This document shows, one piece after another, positions 15,952-24,700 of a DNA stretch of 52,915 bases. This DNA comes from Myxococcus sp. CA023 (lineage in GTDB: Bacteria > Myxococcota > Myxococcia > Myxococcales > Myxococcaceae), in NCBI RefSeq assembly GCF_010998615.1, contig NZ_JAAEAH010000068.1:1-52915 (forward strand), read 5' to 3'. The notes beneath the pieces are model-generated. The model saw nothing but the letters and a program-made list of their open reading frames with translations, searched no databases and was not told where the DNA came from. How positions within the stretch are numbered: the stretch's first letter is position 1; every line of letters starts with the position of its first letter. A program made the translations under genes and the position numbers.

Positions 15952-16419
15952 GTGTTCAACCTCGACGAGCGCTACCGCGGGCTGCCCGCCACGCGGGAAC
16001 AAATCCTGGCGCTGCATACCTCCCTCAACGCGCCGCACGTGGCCATTCCGGGCAAGCAGGCCGGTCCGGCGCAGGCCTTCGTCGTGGGCCTCCGGGGAGG
16101 GCAGGGGACCGCGGCTGTCTTCGTGTACCTGTACCTGGCGGAGGCCGCGGACTGCGCGGTGTACCTGTCCGGCCGGCGCAACGTGTCAGCGGATGAGTAC
16201 CGCGACGACGAGGGGGACGCGCTGGCCTTCGTGGAGTCGCTCGGGTTCATGATGGACGACGCCAACTGGCGCGCGATGGCCCCCGAGCAGCAGGACGAGC
16301 AGCTCAAGACGTTGCCGGTGTTCTTCAAGGACCCGACGCTCGTACCCTCCGTGGTGGCGCGCGCCGAGGAGAAGAAGAACGTCACCACCACCCTGGGCCG
16401 CTTCCTGGCCGCCTTCTGA
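15952..16419 (+). CDS. Conserved cytoplasmic protein of unknown function
   Basis: A 155-residue protein with GTG start behind CGGAG (15941-15945), beginning MFNLDERYRGLPATREQILA. It has no signal peptide or membrane segment. The fold looks mixed alpha/beta, with a hydrophobic strand (AVFVYLYLAEAADCAVYL) and an acidic region (DEYRDDEGDALAF). I do not recognise the family. It is 37 bases upstream of tgl, so co-expression with the pilotin is likely; function unknown. Confidence 0.8.
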   Translation: MFNLDERYRGLPATREQILALHTSLNAPHVAIPGKQAGPAQAFVVGLRGGQGTAAVFVYLYLAEAADCAVYLSGRRNVSADEYRDDEGDALAFVESLGFMMDDANWRAMAPEQQDEQLKTLPVFFKDPTLVPSVVARAEEKKNVTTTLGRFLAAF

Positions 16420-16456
16420 GTCACCGCCCCCTCACCCTCGTCGAGAGCCGCTCCCC

Positions 16457-17218
16457 ATGTTCCGCCTTTCCACCGCGTCCTGTTCGCTCGCGCTGCTGCT
16501 GGTGTCCTCCGGTTGCTCCCACACGCCCACGGAGAAGGAGAAGCGGAGCGCCGAGATTCACTACGACCTGGCGCTGCAGGCCCAGCAGGCCGGCGAGCTC
16601 CAGGATGCGCTGCGCGAGCTGCAGGTGTCGCTGAAGAACGACCCGAACTACCCCGACGCGAACAACGCCATGGGCATCCTGCTGCACCTGGCGTTTCGCC
16701 GTCCCGACGAGGCCGTCAAGCACTACAGCAAGGCGCTGGAGGTTCGCCCCGACTTCTCCGAGGCGCGCACCAACCTCGCCAACGTGCACCTGGACCAGGG
16801 CCGCTACGACGACGCCATCAAGCTCTATGAGCTGGTCCTCAACGACATGCTCTACCCGACGCCCTTCATCGCCCAGGGAAACCTGGGGTGGGCGTACTAC
16901 AAGAAGGGCGAGCCGGACCGCGCGGTGGAGAGCATCAAGGCCGCGGTGACGACCAACCCCAACTTCTGTTTGGGCTACAAGAACCTGGGGCTCATCTACG
17001 ACGAGACGGGGCGTACCTCCGAGGCGTGCCGCCAGTTCACGCACTACCGCGAGAATTGCCCGGACGTGGCGGAAGCGTACATGCGTGAGGGCGTCTGTCA
17101 GGCGAAGCTGGGGCAGGTCGATGCGGCGAAGGCAGCCTTCGCTACCTGTGAGACCAAGGCGAAAGCTGGTGAACAGGTGCTGAAGGACGACTGCCGGAGG
17201 CTGCTGGAAAAGCTCTAG
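16457..17218 (+). CDS. tgl: Tgl, type IV pilus pilotin lipoprotein (PilF/PilW family)
   Basis: A 253-residue TPR lipoprotein. The type II signal peptide ends LLLVSSGC with Cys20 as the lipidated residue. Six TPR-like repeats fill residues 30-250, for example AEIHYDLALQAQQAGELQDA and EARTNLANVHLDQGRYDDAI. Length, signal peptide and repeats match M. xanthus Tgl as I recall it. Tgl sits in the outer membrane, is needed for multimerisation of the PilQ secretin and so for type IV pili and social gliding, and can be passed between cells by contact. Paired cysteines in the C-terminal repeats (NCPDVAEAYMREGVC) could form disulfides. Confidence 0.92.
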   Translation: MFRLSTASCSLALLLVSSGCSHTPTEKEKRSAEIHYDLALQAQQAGELQDALRELQVSLKNDPNYPDANNAMGILLHLAFRRPDEAVKHYSKALEVRPDFSEARTNLANVHLDQGRYDDAIKLYELVLNDMLYPTPFIAQGNLGWAYYKKGEPDRAVESIKAAVTTNPNFCLGYKNLGLIYDETGRTSEACRQFTHYRENCPDVAEAYMREGVCQAKLGQVDAAKAAFATCETKAKAGEQVLKDDCRRLLEKL

Positions 17219-17240
17219 CGCGTTGGGTATCTGGGGACCC

Positions 17241-17627
17241 GTGGACCACGTCGATTTCGGCAAATACCTGAGCCAGCAGCGAGAGCTCCGAGGGCTCTCG
17301 CGTGACGACGTCGCGCGGGAGACCAAGATTCCTCCCACGCTCATCACCGCGCTCGAGGCCGGTCAGGTGGAACGGCTTCCCTCGCGCATCTTCGTGGTGA
17401 ACTACATCCGCGCGTACGCGCAGGTCATCGGCATGTCTCCGGAAGAGGCCGTCCTGCGCTACGAGGAGGTGGACAAGTCCGTCCCGGCGCCATCTCCCGT
17501 GCAGTTGGAGCAGGAGCGGCGCAAGCGGGCCTACGTGGGGCTGTCCGTGCTGCTGGCGGCCCTGCTCCTGGGCGTGTACCTGTTCCTGGTGCTGAGCGGA
17601 AAGCTTCCCAATCCGCTCGCGCGTTGA
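17241..17627 (+). CDS. Membrane-anchored HTH protein, RodZ/XRE-like
   Basis: A 128-residue protein read from GTG 17241 (MDHVDFGKYLSQQRELRGLS). An in-frame TTG at 17223 would add six residues, and neither start has a strong ribosome binding site. Residues 5-65 form the HTH of RodZ-like proteins: LRGLSRDDVARETKIPPTLI, then IRAYAQVIGMSPEEAV. A single transmembrane helix lies at about 97-117. It lacks the periplasmic beta domain of full RodZ. In RodZ this HTH binds MreB rather than DNA; here either is possible. It begins 22 bases after tgl and ends 9 before recO. Confidence 0.8.
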   Translation: MDHVDFGKYLSQQRELRGLSRDDVARETKIPPTLITALEAGQVERLPSRIFVVNYIRAYAQVIGMSPEEAVLRYEEVDKSVPAPSPVQLEQERRKRAYVGLSVLLAALLLGVYLFLVLSGKLPNPLAR

Positions 17628-17636
17628 AGCATCTCC

Positions 17637-18371
17637 ATGGAGCGATACGACGACGACGCGCTCGTGCTGTCCTCGGTGGACTATGGCGAGTCCGACCGGC
17701 TCGTCACCTTGCTGACTCGCGAGCATGGGAAGCTGACGGCCTTCGCCGCGGGCGCACGCAAGAGCAAGCGGCGCTTCGCCGGCGCGCTGGAGCCGTTCAT
17801 GCGGCTTCGTGTGCACATCGTGGAGACGCGTGGCAGCACGGTGCGGCTGGACGGCACGGACATCGTCGCGGGCTTCTATGCGGCGCGCGAGGACCTGTCC
17901 CTGATTGCCCGGGCCTTGTACGCGGTCGAGCTGTGCCGCGAGCTGACGCGGGACCATGAGCCGCAGCCGGAGCTGTTCGCCCTGCTGGAGTCGTACCTGA
18001 CGCGACTGGATGCGAAGGAGGCCGGGCCCACGTCGCTCCTGGCTTTCGAGCTGTCCGCGCTGGCGCACGCGGGGTTGATGCCTCGGTTTGATTCGTGCTC
18101 GCTGTGTGGCGGCGCTCCGGGCGAGCGGCCTCGTTTCGACCAGGCCCATGGCGGCGCGGTGTGTGAGCCGTGTGGAGCCCGTGCTCGCGAGTCCGTGGCG
18201 GTGCCGGTGGCGCTGCTGTCGGGCCTGCGCGCGCTCCAGGAAGGGGCGCGCACGCCGCTGCCGCCGGATCTGCGCGCGCGTGCTCGCGGCCTGCTCAACG
18301 TCTTCATTGCCCATCACCTGGGTCGCCGCCTCAAGAGCGTGGACTTCATGGCTCAGGTGGGCCTGGATTGA
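17637..18371 (+). CDS. recO: DNA repair protein RecO
   Basis: A 244-residue protein. The N-terminal OB-fold reads DDALVLSSVDYGESDRLVTL and continues with GKLTAFAAGARKSKRRFAG. The helical C-terminal half carries the zinc-binding pairs CSLC and CEPC. RecO works with RecR to load RecA on SSB-coated single-stranded DNA in the RecF pathway. The ATG is 9 bases after the HTH gene, so these are probably co-transcribed. Confidence 0.95.
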   Translation: MERYDDDALVLSSVDYGESDRLVTLLTREHGKLTAFAAGARKSKRRFAGALEPFMRLRVHIVETRGSTVRLDGTDIVAGFYAAREDLSLIARALYAVELCRELTRDHEPQPELFALLESYLTRLDAKEAGPTSLLAFELSALAHAGLMPRFDSCSLCGGAPGERPRFDQAHGGAVCEPCGARARESVAVPVALLSGLRALQEGARTPLPPDLRARARGLLNVFIAHHLGRRLKSVDFMAQVGLD

Positions 18372-18394
18372 CGAAGTTCGGAAGCGAGGGGCTC

Positions 18395-19390
18395 ATGCCG
18401 CCGCTGGATGTCGTGTGCTTTGGCGAGACGTTGGTGGACTTCCTCCCGGCGGCTCCCGGGCACCGCGTGCGCGATGTACCCGCGTGGCATCCGTGCCCCG
18501 GTGGCTCGCCGGCGAATGTCGCGGTGGGGCTGGCCCGGTTGGGGCTGCGTCCGGCCATGCTGGGCGTGGTGGGCGCGGATGAGTTCGGGCACTTCCTTCG
18601 CGAGCGATTGGCGGCGGAAGGCGTGGACGTGAGTCACCTTCGCCAGACGGCGGAGGCTCGTACCGGGCTGGTATTCATCTCCCTGGATGGGAAGGGCGAG
18701 CGCAGCTTCACCTTCTTCCGGACACGCTCCGCTGAGTTCCTGCTGGGACAGGCGGATGTCGACGCGGCGTTCCTGTCGGGGGCGAAGGCAGTGCACTGTG
18801 GTTCCAACTCGCTCCAGTGGCCGGAGGCGCAGGAGGCCGCGGTGAGGATGCTGGGGCTGGCGCGCGACGCGGGGCTCATCGTGAGCTGTGACCCCAACTT
18901 GCGGCTGCATGCATGGGAGGACACGTCTCTCCTGAAGGGCCTGCTGGCGCGGATGCTACCGCTGTGCACCGTGGTGAAGCTCTCCGAGGAGGAGATTGGC
19001 TTCGTCACGGGGACGGAGGTGCCCCACGAAGCGCTGACGCGACTGGCCGCGATGGGCGTGCCGCTGCCCGTGGTGACGCTGGGCGAGCGTGGCGCGCTGC
19101 TGCTGTGGAAGGGGGAGCGCATCCACGTCGCGGCGCCGCAGACGCACGTCGTCGACACCACCGGTGCTGGCGATGGTTTCGTCGCGGGCCTGCTGCAGGG
19201 GCTGGTGCGCTGGTACGGCGGCGCTGAGGCCCTGGGCGATGCAACCGGGGCGGAACTGACGGCGCTGGCCACGTTCGCGTGTGAGGTCGGGGCCCGTGTC
19301 GTGGAGAAGCTCGGTGCGGTGGATGGGCTTCCCCGGGCGGAAGTGCTGGCTCAGGTCATGCCGTCGCGTCCGGACAGTTCTCGCGCATAG
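18395..19390 (+). CDS. PfkB-family carbohydrate kinase (fructokinase-like)
   Basis: A 331-residue protein of the ribokinase fold. The N-terminal signature is CPGGSPANVAVGLARLGLRP; the ATP/anion-hole signature DTTGAGDGFVAGLL near residue 253 contains the catalytic Asp. It most likely phosphorylates fructose or a related sugar, as the closest pattern is fructokinase, but specificity cannot be read from sequence. ATG 18395 follows GCGAGGGG and is 23 bases from recO. No sugar transporter or glycosidase is adjacent. Confidence 0.9.
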   Translation: MPPLDVVCFGETLVDFLPAAPGHRVRDVPAWHPCPGGSPANVAVGLARLGLRPAMLGVVGADEFGHFLRERLAAEGVDVSHLRQTAEARTGLVFISLDGKGERSFTFFRTRSAEFLLGQADVDAAFLSGAKAVHCGSNSLQWPEAQEAAVRMLGLARDAGLIVSCDPNLRLHAWEDTSLLKGLLARMLPLCTVVKLSEEEIGFVTGTEVPHEALTRLAAMGVPLPVVTLGERGALLLWKGERIHVAAPQTHVVDTTGAGDGFVAGLLQGLVRWYGGAEALGDATGAELTALATFACEVGARVVEKLGAVDGLPRAEVLAQVMPSRPDSSRA

Positions 19391-19435
19391 CGCTGTGACG
19401 GTGGTGTCGTCGCGTCCGACGAACAATCGTCTGTC

Positions 19436-19903
19436 GTGTCGTGCACACGGTTTGACGCGGGCACTTGCACGGTGCCCGCGCCCGCGCTCCTCGTTGACGG
19501 TGCGTTCCGCGCCGCGGTGCCGGGGTGGAAGAAGGAACTCGAGCGCCGCGGCATCCCCGTGCTGACGAGTGGTTACGTCCGCACGCTCGACGTGGTGGAC
19601 GGGCAGCTCCTGGGCGAGGTGGGCTTCCGCATCAAACCCTGCAGGCGGCTGCCTCCCGGGAGCCGGCGGCAGGAGATGGCGCCGACCTTGTTCGCGACGC
19701 TGGAGTGCGCCGTCCGCGATGACCAGGCCGCGCATCGTGTGTTCCGCTTCCTGGCCGAATTGGGATTCCGTCCCGATGGGCTTCACCTGGAGCGCTCCCT
19801 GTCCGGTGTCGCCGACCGGTACCTCCTGATGCTGGGCGTACAGCGCCTGCGTCTCGCGGTGACGAATGGGGAAGGGGGCTCGTCCCCGATGGCCTCGGAA
19901 TGA
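19436..19903 (+). CDS. Conserved protein of unknown function
   Basis: A 155-residue protein in a GC-rich frame, read from GTG 19436 (VSCTRFDAGTCTVP); the start is uncertain because no good ribosome binding site is visible. It has no signal peptide or membrane helix. The middle contains an alternating strand-turn pattern (YVRTLDVVDGQLLGEVGFRI) and the C-terminus a segment VADRYLLMLGVQRLRLAV. I do not recognise a family. Its stop is four bases before the ATG of the OPT transporter, suggesting co-transcription. Confidence 0.65.
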   Translation: MSCTRFDAGTCTVPAPALLVDGAFRAAVPGWKKELERRGIPVLTSGYVRTLDVVDGQLLGEVGFRIKPCRRLPPGSRRQEMAPTLFATLECAVRDDQAAHRVFRFLAELGFRPDGLHLERSLSGVADRYLLMLGVQRLRLAVTNGEGGSSPMASE

Positions 19904-19907
19904 AAAG

Positions 19908-21776
19908 ATGGAACGGCCCATGTCTCAGCCCGTTCCCCAAGCTGCCTCCGAGGAAGTGACACCGGCGCAGGCACCGCTGACGCTGCTGCGAATCCCGGGG
20001 GACTCCCCCGAGGCCCTGGACACCTTCTGGCTGCGCGAGGTCTTCCAGGGGGACCGGGTGCCGCAGCTCACCCTGCGGGCGGTGCTGCTCGGAAGTGGCA
20101 TTGGTGCCATCACCTGCGCGACCAACCTCTACGCGGGCCTGAAGATGGCCGTGGCCTTTCCCGTGGCCATCACCGCCGCGTTGCTCACGCATACGGCACA
20201 CGGAGCGATGCGGCGCGTGGCGCCGGGCGTCGCGGGAGCTCCGCTTTCGCCGCTGGAGACGTGCTCCGCGCAGGCCGTGGCTTCGTCCGCGGGCTATGCG
20301 ACGGGCGGCGCCCTGGTGTCCGTTCAGGGCGCGTGGTTGCTCACAACGGGCAGTCATCCCCCCGGGTGGGCGTTGCTCGCGTGGACCTTCCTCCTGTCCT
20401 CGCTGGGCGTGCTCTTCGCGGTGCCCCTCAAGCGCAAGTTGGTGGACCATGAGCAGCTTCCGTTCGCCACGGGCACGGCCGCGGCGGCGACCATCCGTGC
20501 TCTTCACACCACGGGCGCGTCGTCCCGTCCGCGGCTGTCGATGCTGGGACTGGGCGGAGGTATTGCCGCGCTCGTCACCCTGGTGCGGGATGGGCTGGGC
20601 CGCCTTCCCTATGTGTTTCCATTCCCCGGAACGCTGAGCGGGATGTCGCTGGAGCGCCTGGGCTTCGGCTTCGAGATGAGTCTGCTTCCGCTGGGCGCGG
20701 GCGCGCTGCTGGGACTGCGGCTCACGGCGTCCTGGTTCCTGGGCGCGCTGCTCATCCACGGAGTCGTGGCACCGCGCGTGTTCGCTTCGGGGCTGCTGCT
20801 TCCAGATGGAGACTTCCTCGCCTGGAGTCTCTGGCCCGGGACGGCGGCGCTCACCACCGCGTCGTTGTTGCACTTCGCGCTGGAGGGCCGCGTCCTGGGG
20901 CGCGCATTGAAGGGACTCTTCAAACGTCCCTCCGTGGCGCCCCATCCGGTGGATGCGCTTCAGGTTCCGGGACGCTGGCTGCTGGCGGGCCTGGTCGTGT
21001 TGACGCCCGCCACGCTCGCCGTGGCCAAGGTGGGCTTTGGCGTTCCGCTGCCACACGCCGCGCTCGCGGTGGCGTTGTCATTCGTGCTGTGTCTCATCGC
21101 CTGCCGCGTCACGGGGGAGACGGATGTTACGCCCGTGGGCCCGCTGGGGCAGGTGACGCAGATGACCTATGGCGTGCTGCTGCCGCGCAACGTGGAGGCG
21201 AACCTCGCCACCGCGGGCATCACCGTCAACGCGGCGTCGTCCGCGGCGGACCTCCTCAGTGACGTGAAGACGGGACACCTGCTGGGGGCCCATCCCCGCC
21301 GCGTGTTCCTGGCGCAGCTCGTGGGTTGCGCGGTGGGGGCCGCCGCGGTGGTGCCGCTGTTCTTCCTGTTGGTGCCGGACCGTTCGGCGCTGGGGGGCGA
21401 GCGCTTCCCCGCACCCGCCGCCACGGTCACCGCCAGCATCGCCCAGGTGCTGGCTTCGGGCTTCTCGGGGTTGGCGCCGGGCACGCGCGCTGCGCTTGGT
21501 TGGGCCGCGCTCGCCGCCGCTGTCCTCACACTGACGGAGCGACTGCTTCCCGAACGGGTGCGACACTGGGTGCCGTCACCCCTGGGCATGGGCCTGGCCT
21601 GTCTGTTGCCGGCGTCCACCGCGCTGGGGTTCTTCCTGGGCGGGGTGGCGGCGGCGTTGGCCCGCCGGGCGAGCCCAGAGGCTCAGGAGGGGCGGGTGGT
21701 GACGCTGGCCGCCGGCCTCATCGCGGGCGAAGGGTTGATGGGGGTTGTCGTCGTCCTGAGCCAGTCGCTCTGGTAA
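19908..21776 (+). CDS. OPT-family transporter
   Basis: A 622-residue integral membrane protein of the oligopeptide transporter superfamily. Supporting motifs are PLSPLETCSAQAVASSAGYA near the N-terminus and TGETDVTPVGPLGQVTQMTY; NVEANLATAGITVNAASSAA and LLSDVKTGHLLGAHPRRVF follow. About 14-16 hydrophobic segments are present. Bacterial OPT proteins import peptides or metal chelates by proton symport; the substrate is not evident. Start: ATG 19908 sits behind GGAA, with ATG 19920 (MSQPVPQ) as alternative. No periplasmic binding protein or peptidase is next to it. Confidence 0.9.
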   Translation: MERPMSQPVPQAASEEVTPAQAPLTLLRIPGDSPEALDTFWLREVFQGDRVPQLTLRAVLLGSGIGAITCATNLYAGLKMAVAFPVAITAALLTHTAHGAMRRVAPGVAGAPLSPLETCSAQAVASSAGYATGGALVSVQGAWLLTTGSHPPGWALLAWTFLLSSLGVLFAVPLKRKLVDHEQLPFATGTAAAATIRALHTTGASSRPRLSMLGLGGGIAALVTLVRDGLGRLPYVFPFPGTLSGMSLERLGFGFEMSLLPLGAGALLGLRLTASWFLGALLIHGVVAPRVFASGLLLPDGDFLAWSLWPGTAALTTASLLHFALEGRVLGRALKGLFKRPSVAPHPVDALQVPGRWLLAGLVVLTPATLAVAKVGFGVPLPHAALAVALSFVLCLIACRVTGETDVTPVGPLGQVTQMTYGVLLPRNVEANLATAGITVNAASSAADLLSDVKTGHLLGAHPRRVFLAQLVGCAVGAAAVVPLFFLLVPDRSALGGERFPAPAATVTASIAQVLASGFSGLAPGTRAALGWAALAAAVLTLTERLLPERVRHWVPSPLGMGLACLLPASTALGFFLGGVAAALARRASPEAQEGRVVTLAAGLIAGEGLMGVVVVLSQSLW

Positions 21777-21791
21777 CGTTCGTTTCACCCC

Positions 21792-24700
21792 ATGCGCTGT
21801 CCGGTCTGCCACCGCCGTCTCGCCACCGGCGCGGTGTGTCCTGTGCATGGCCAGCGCGCTTCGTCGCCTGGCCCTGACGCCGAGCCCTTTCCGCTCCCCG
21901 ACGTGCCAGGTTTGAGCCCCGCGGCCTTGCTGGGCTCGGGTGGCTTCTCACACGTCTTCACCGCCTACCGCGAGGAGGATGGCCGTGAGGTCGCGCTCAA
22001 GGTGGGACGGCCGCCTCACCGCGACCGCTTCGCTCGGGAGGCCGCCGCGCTCCGCCGCATCGGCGCGCCGACGACGCCCACGCTCCACCACTCGGGGGTT
22101 GTCCGAGGGCGGCCGTTCCTCGTCATGGAGCGGCTGCATGGCCAGACGCTCGCCGCGTGGATGGCGGCGTTGCCGGGCTCGGGCGCGGCGTCCGTGCCCC
22201 GCGTGCGCGAATTGCTCAGTGGCCTCTGCGCCGCCTTGGAGCGCGTCCATGCCGCGGGTGTGGCCCACCGCGACCTCAAGCCGGAGAACATCTTCCTGCG
22301 TGAGGGTGGGGCGCTCAGCCTGCTGGACCTCGGGCTCGCGCGCTTTCTGGACGCACCTGACGACGGAGAGCGCCCGGAGTCCGAGGGCTTGACGCTCGTA
22401 GGGCAGCGGCTGGGCACGCCGTATTACATGGCACCTGAGCAGTGCCTGGACGCGCGCGAGGCCGGGGCCGCCGCGGATGTCTACGCGCTGGGCGTCCTCC
22501 TGTACGAGTTGCTCACTGGCGCGCCGCCTTTCATCGGCGGCGCCGAGGAGATTCGCCACGGGCACGTCAGCCTTCGCCCAGCCCGGGTGTCGGAGCGCGC
22601 GCCCGCGCCGGCGGCGCTCGACGCGGTGCTGTCGAGGTGTCTGGCGAAGGCGCCCTCCGAACGTTTCTCGCGGGCTTCGGATGTGCTCGCCGCTTTCGAT
22701 GCCGCGTGCAGCCAGTCCCTGTCCATGGCTCCGCCGGAGGGCGCGCCCGCCGCGGTGCCCACGTCGTCCGGGCCGGGGGCCGGCAAGCGGTGGGTCGCGC
22801 TGCTGGGCGTCCGCGCGGACATACCGGTCGATGTGCTTCGGCTGACCTTCGAGCCTCAGGGCGGCACGCTCGCGCGCGTCCGCGCACGGGGCTATCTGGT
22901 CGCGTTCTCCGAGTCCCTGTCCGCCGAGGCCAACCTTCGCGCAGGCGCACTGGTGGCGCGCAAGCTGATGGAGGAGGGCAAGGCCGCCACCGTCCTGCAC
23001 CTGTCGCGGCTGCACGTCCTTCCGGGCGCCACGACCACGCGGGTCGCGGGGCCCGCCTTGGAGTCCGCGGGAGACTGGTGGCCGGAAGACCTCGCCCTGG
23101 GAGAAGCCCGCGTCACTGCCTCCGCCGCGGCGAGGTTGGGGCCGGGCGCCACGGAGCACTCGCCCGATGGCGCGCGCCTGCGATTGCACGACGGGGGCGC
23201 GGCCACGTCCTCCGCGGATGCACCGCCCCTGTCGGGCCGCGAGGCCGTCCTGGCGGCGCTGGAGGCCGAGGCATCACGCTGCATCGAGGAGGGTGTCCCA
23301 GGGTTGTGCGTCCTCACGGGTGACGTGGGGCACGGCACGTCCCGCGTCCTGGAGGCACTGTCCACCCGGCTGGAGGCCGCGGGGCGGTGTCTCGTGGTGC
23401 GGCTCCGCGCGCCCTCGCCGGACGCCGCGTCCTCGGAGTCGCTGCTGGACGCGCTGAGGGCCACCGCCGAGCCGGCCCGTGTTGTCCAGGCACCAACGCT
23501 TCCACTCGCGGATGAGCGACACGCAGCCGCGCGCTGCCTCGCCGAGGGACTCCAGCGGCAGGCCCAGGCCGCCCCTCGCGTGTTGCTCGTCGACGACGCG
23601 CACCTGGCGGACCCCACCAGCCTGGATGCCCTGGAGGTCGCCACCTTGGCGGGTGTGCGTGCACCGCTCTGGGTCTGCGTCGCCGCGAGGCCCGCGTTGC
23701 TCGGGTTGCGACCGCACCTGGGCGAGCGCAGCGCCCGCGTCGCGCGAATCACACTGCCGCCGCTGACACCCGAGGCGAGCCGTTCCCTGTTGCTGCATCT
23801 GCTGCGCCCCGCCGAGCACGTCCCCGAGCCGGTGCTGGCGCGGCTGGAACAGCTGGCGCAAGGCGTCCCCCTGTCGTTGGTGGAACTCGCGGGCGCGCTG
23901 CGGGCCGCGGGGGCCCTGCGGGCGGCTCCAGGAGGCGGGTGGTACATCGCGCCGGACGCGTTGCTGGACGTCTCCGTGACGCCGCTCTTCGAGCGACTCG
24001 CCGCGCGGGCGTTGGCCGGGCTCCCCGCGGCACACCGAATCCTGGCGCGGTTGTGCGCGGTGCTGGGCACGGAAGTGGAGGTGTCCCGCGTGGATGCCGC
24101 CCTGCGACACCTGGAGCCGAGCGAGGAGATGGCGCGCGTGACGTCGCTCGACGCGGGGGCCGGACTCCATCGGCTGGCGCGCTCGGGGCTGTTGCGGCCC
24201 ACGGCTCCGGGCCACTTCGCCTTCCGTCACCCCTTGCTGCGCGAGGCGCTGGAGGCGTTGCTTCCGGCTTCCTCACGTCGCGTCCTCCACGCCGCGGCGC
24301 TGCGTGCCACGCCCCGGGACGGGATGGCCGAGCGCCGTCGCTGGGCCCACCATGCCGCGGCCTGTGGTGCTCATGCGGAGGCCATCTCCGCGTTCCTCTC
24401 GCTCGCGGAGTCCGCGCGCCGTGCGCACCTGTCCGTCGAGGCGGAGCAGCACTACACGCGCGCGCTCGCGTTGTTGCCGGAGGGAGATGTGGCGCGCCGG
24501 GCCCTGGCGTTGTCGGGGCGTGGGCGCGTCCGTCACCGGCTTCAGCGCTTCCGGGAGGGGCTGGCGGACCTGGGCGCGGCGCGGGCACTGGCCGTGGCCC
24601 GCGGTGACGAGGCCCAGCAGGTGGAGTTGCTGCTGGAGGAAGCCACCGCCCGCGACTGGATGGAGGACGTGGAGGGCTCGTCGGCCTGTACACGTGAGGC

